Origin: Candidatus Magasanikiibacteriota bacterium
GTDB taxonomy: Bacteria; Patescibacteriota; Patescibacteriia; Magasanikbacterales; UBA10003
Assembly: GCA_026396495.1 (NCBI GenBank)
Contig: JAPLWR010000112.1
Span: 1-5,188, forward strand
DNA: 5,188 nucleotides
Direction of reading: 5' to 3'
This document shows, piece after piece, positions 5,042 to 5,188 of this stretch (positions are counted from its first letter, which is position 1; each line of letters begins with the position of its first letter). The notes under the pieces were generated by a model that searched no databases, was not told the DNA's origin, and saw only the letters and a list, made by a program, of their open reading frames with translations. The position numbers and the translations under genes were made by a program.

Positions 5042-5188
5042 TTACTGGACTGGTAACTCTAATAATTTACCAGAACCTAGTGGGTTATAACCATTCTTTA
5101 CTTCTTGACCATCATTAAAACCATCACCATCAGTATCTGCCACCAAAGGATCTGTTTTCCAAATCATTATTTCCTCATAATCAGTTAA
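5042..5188 (-). CDS. 3' end of a protein with a thrombospondin type 3 module (partial)
   Basis: An open frame enters from the window edge and stops at TAA (5044-5042). Its last 48 residues include LTDYEEIMIWKTDPLVADTD, then a GDGFNDGQEV loop and NGYNPLG. This is a TSP3/calcium-loop repeat with the DTDGDGFNDGQE pattern, closely parallel to residues about 163-199 of the next gene. The protein ends 11 residues after NPLG (SGKLLELPVQ). The 5' part, including any membrane anchor, is outside the window, so the overall role cannot be stated. The 10-base gap to the next gene and the shared module suggest a pair arising by duplication and cotranscribed. Confidence 0.75.
   Translation of the reverse strand, partial: LTDYEEIMIWKTDPLVADTDGDGFNDGQEVKNGYNPLGSGKLLELPVQ

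Noticed and set aside
5032..5060. TATAAT immediately before the ATG at 5031 as a promoter
   Set aside because: No acceptable -35 hexamer lies 16 to 18 bases upstream, and it would leave almost no leader; it is probably AT-rich chance.

Overview
The window is a compact, AT-rich stretch of bacterial chromosome in which every supported gene lies on the minus strand. Read in the direction of transcription, from high to low coordinates, the order is: the 3' end of a gene with a thrombospondin type 3 (TSP3) module, a membrane-anchored TSP3 protein, ybeY, dgkA, ftsA, an intergenic region with a promoter, ftsZ (broken), nrdR, and possibly the first codons of another gene at the window edge. I see no tRNA, rRNA, CRISPR array, insertion sequence or phage gene. 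The longest gap between genes is about 115 to 140 bases. The low GC, tight packing, absence of Shine-Dalgarno sequences and single-pass proteins with TSP3 calcium-binding motifs suggest a Candidate Phyla Radiation (Patescibacteria) genome, probably assembled from a metagenome. That assignment is inference from style, not from a marker gene.

Upstream block (5188 to about 1898). Two neighbouring genes end in, or contain, the same kind of TSP3 module. They are followed by ybeY (16S rRNA maturation and quality-control RNase), dgkA (small membrane lipid kinase, probably recycling undecaprenol for wall synthesis) and ftsA (actin-like membrane anchor of the Z ring). Gaps are 3 to 10 bases, or short overlaps, so this looks like one transcript. 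The ybeY-dgkA pair is a familiar one from Firmicutes, but here it leads into ftsA rather than into cdd/era.

Division block (about 1897 to 47). Between ftsA and ftsZ lies a textbook promoter (TTGACA, 17-base spacer, TATAAT) with a perfect DnaA box (TTATCCACA) just upstream of its -35 element, and a small hairpin followed by a T run at the predicted transcript start. This promoter would drive ftsZ and nrdR, which are 3 bases apart. It would thus link division and control of deoxynucleotide synthesis to one possibly DnaA-responsive start site.

The main anomaly is ftsZ. Its N-terminal GTP-binding part and its C-terminal part are both excellent FtsZ sequence, but they are in different reading frames. 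At the joint about 16 to 17 conserved residues (the helix between TKPFxFEG and VDTxxxIPND) are missing. This is a deletion of about 46 bases rather than a one-base slip. As FtsZ is normally essential, an assembly or strain-variant artefact is the first explanation; a real deletion or a split FtsZ are the alternatives.
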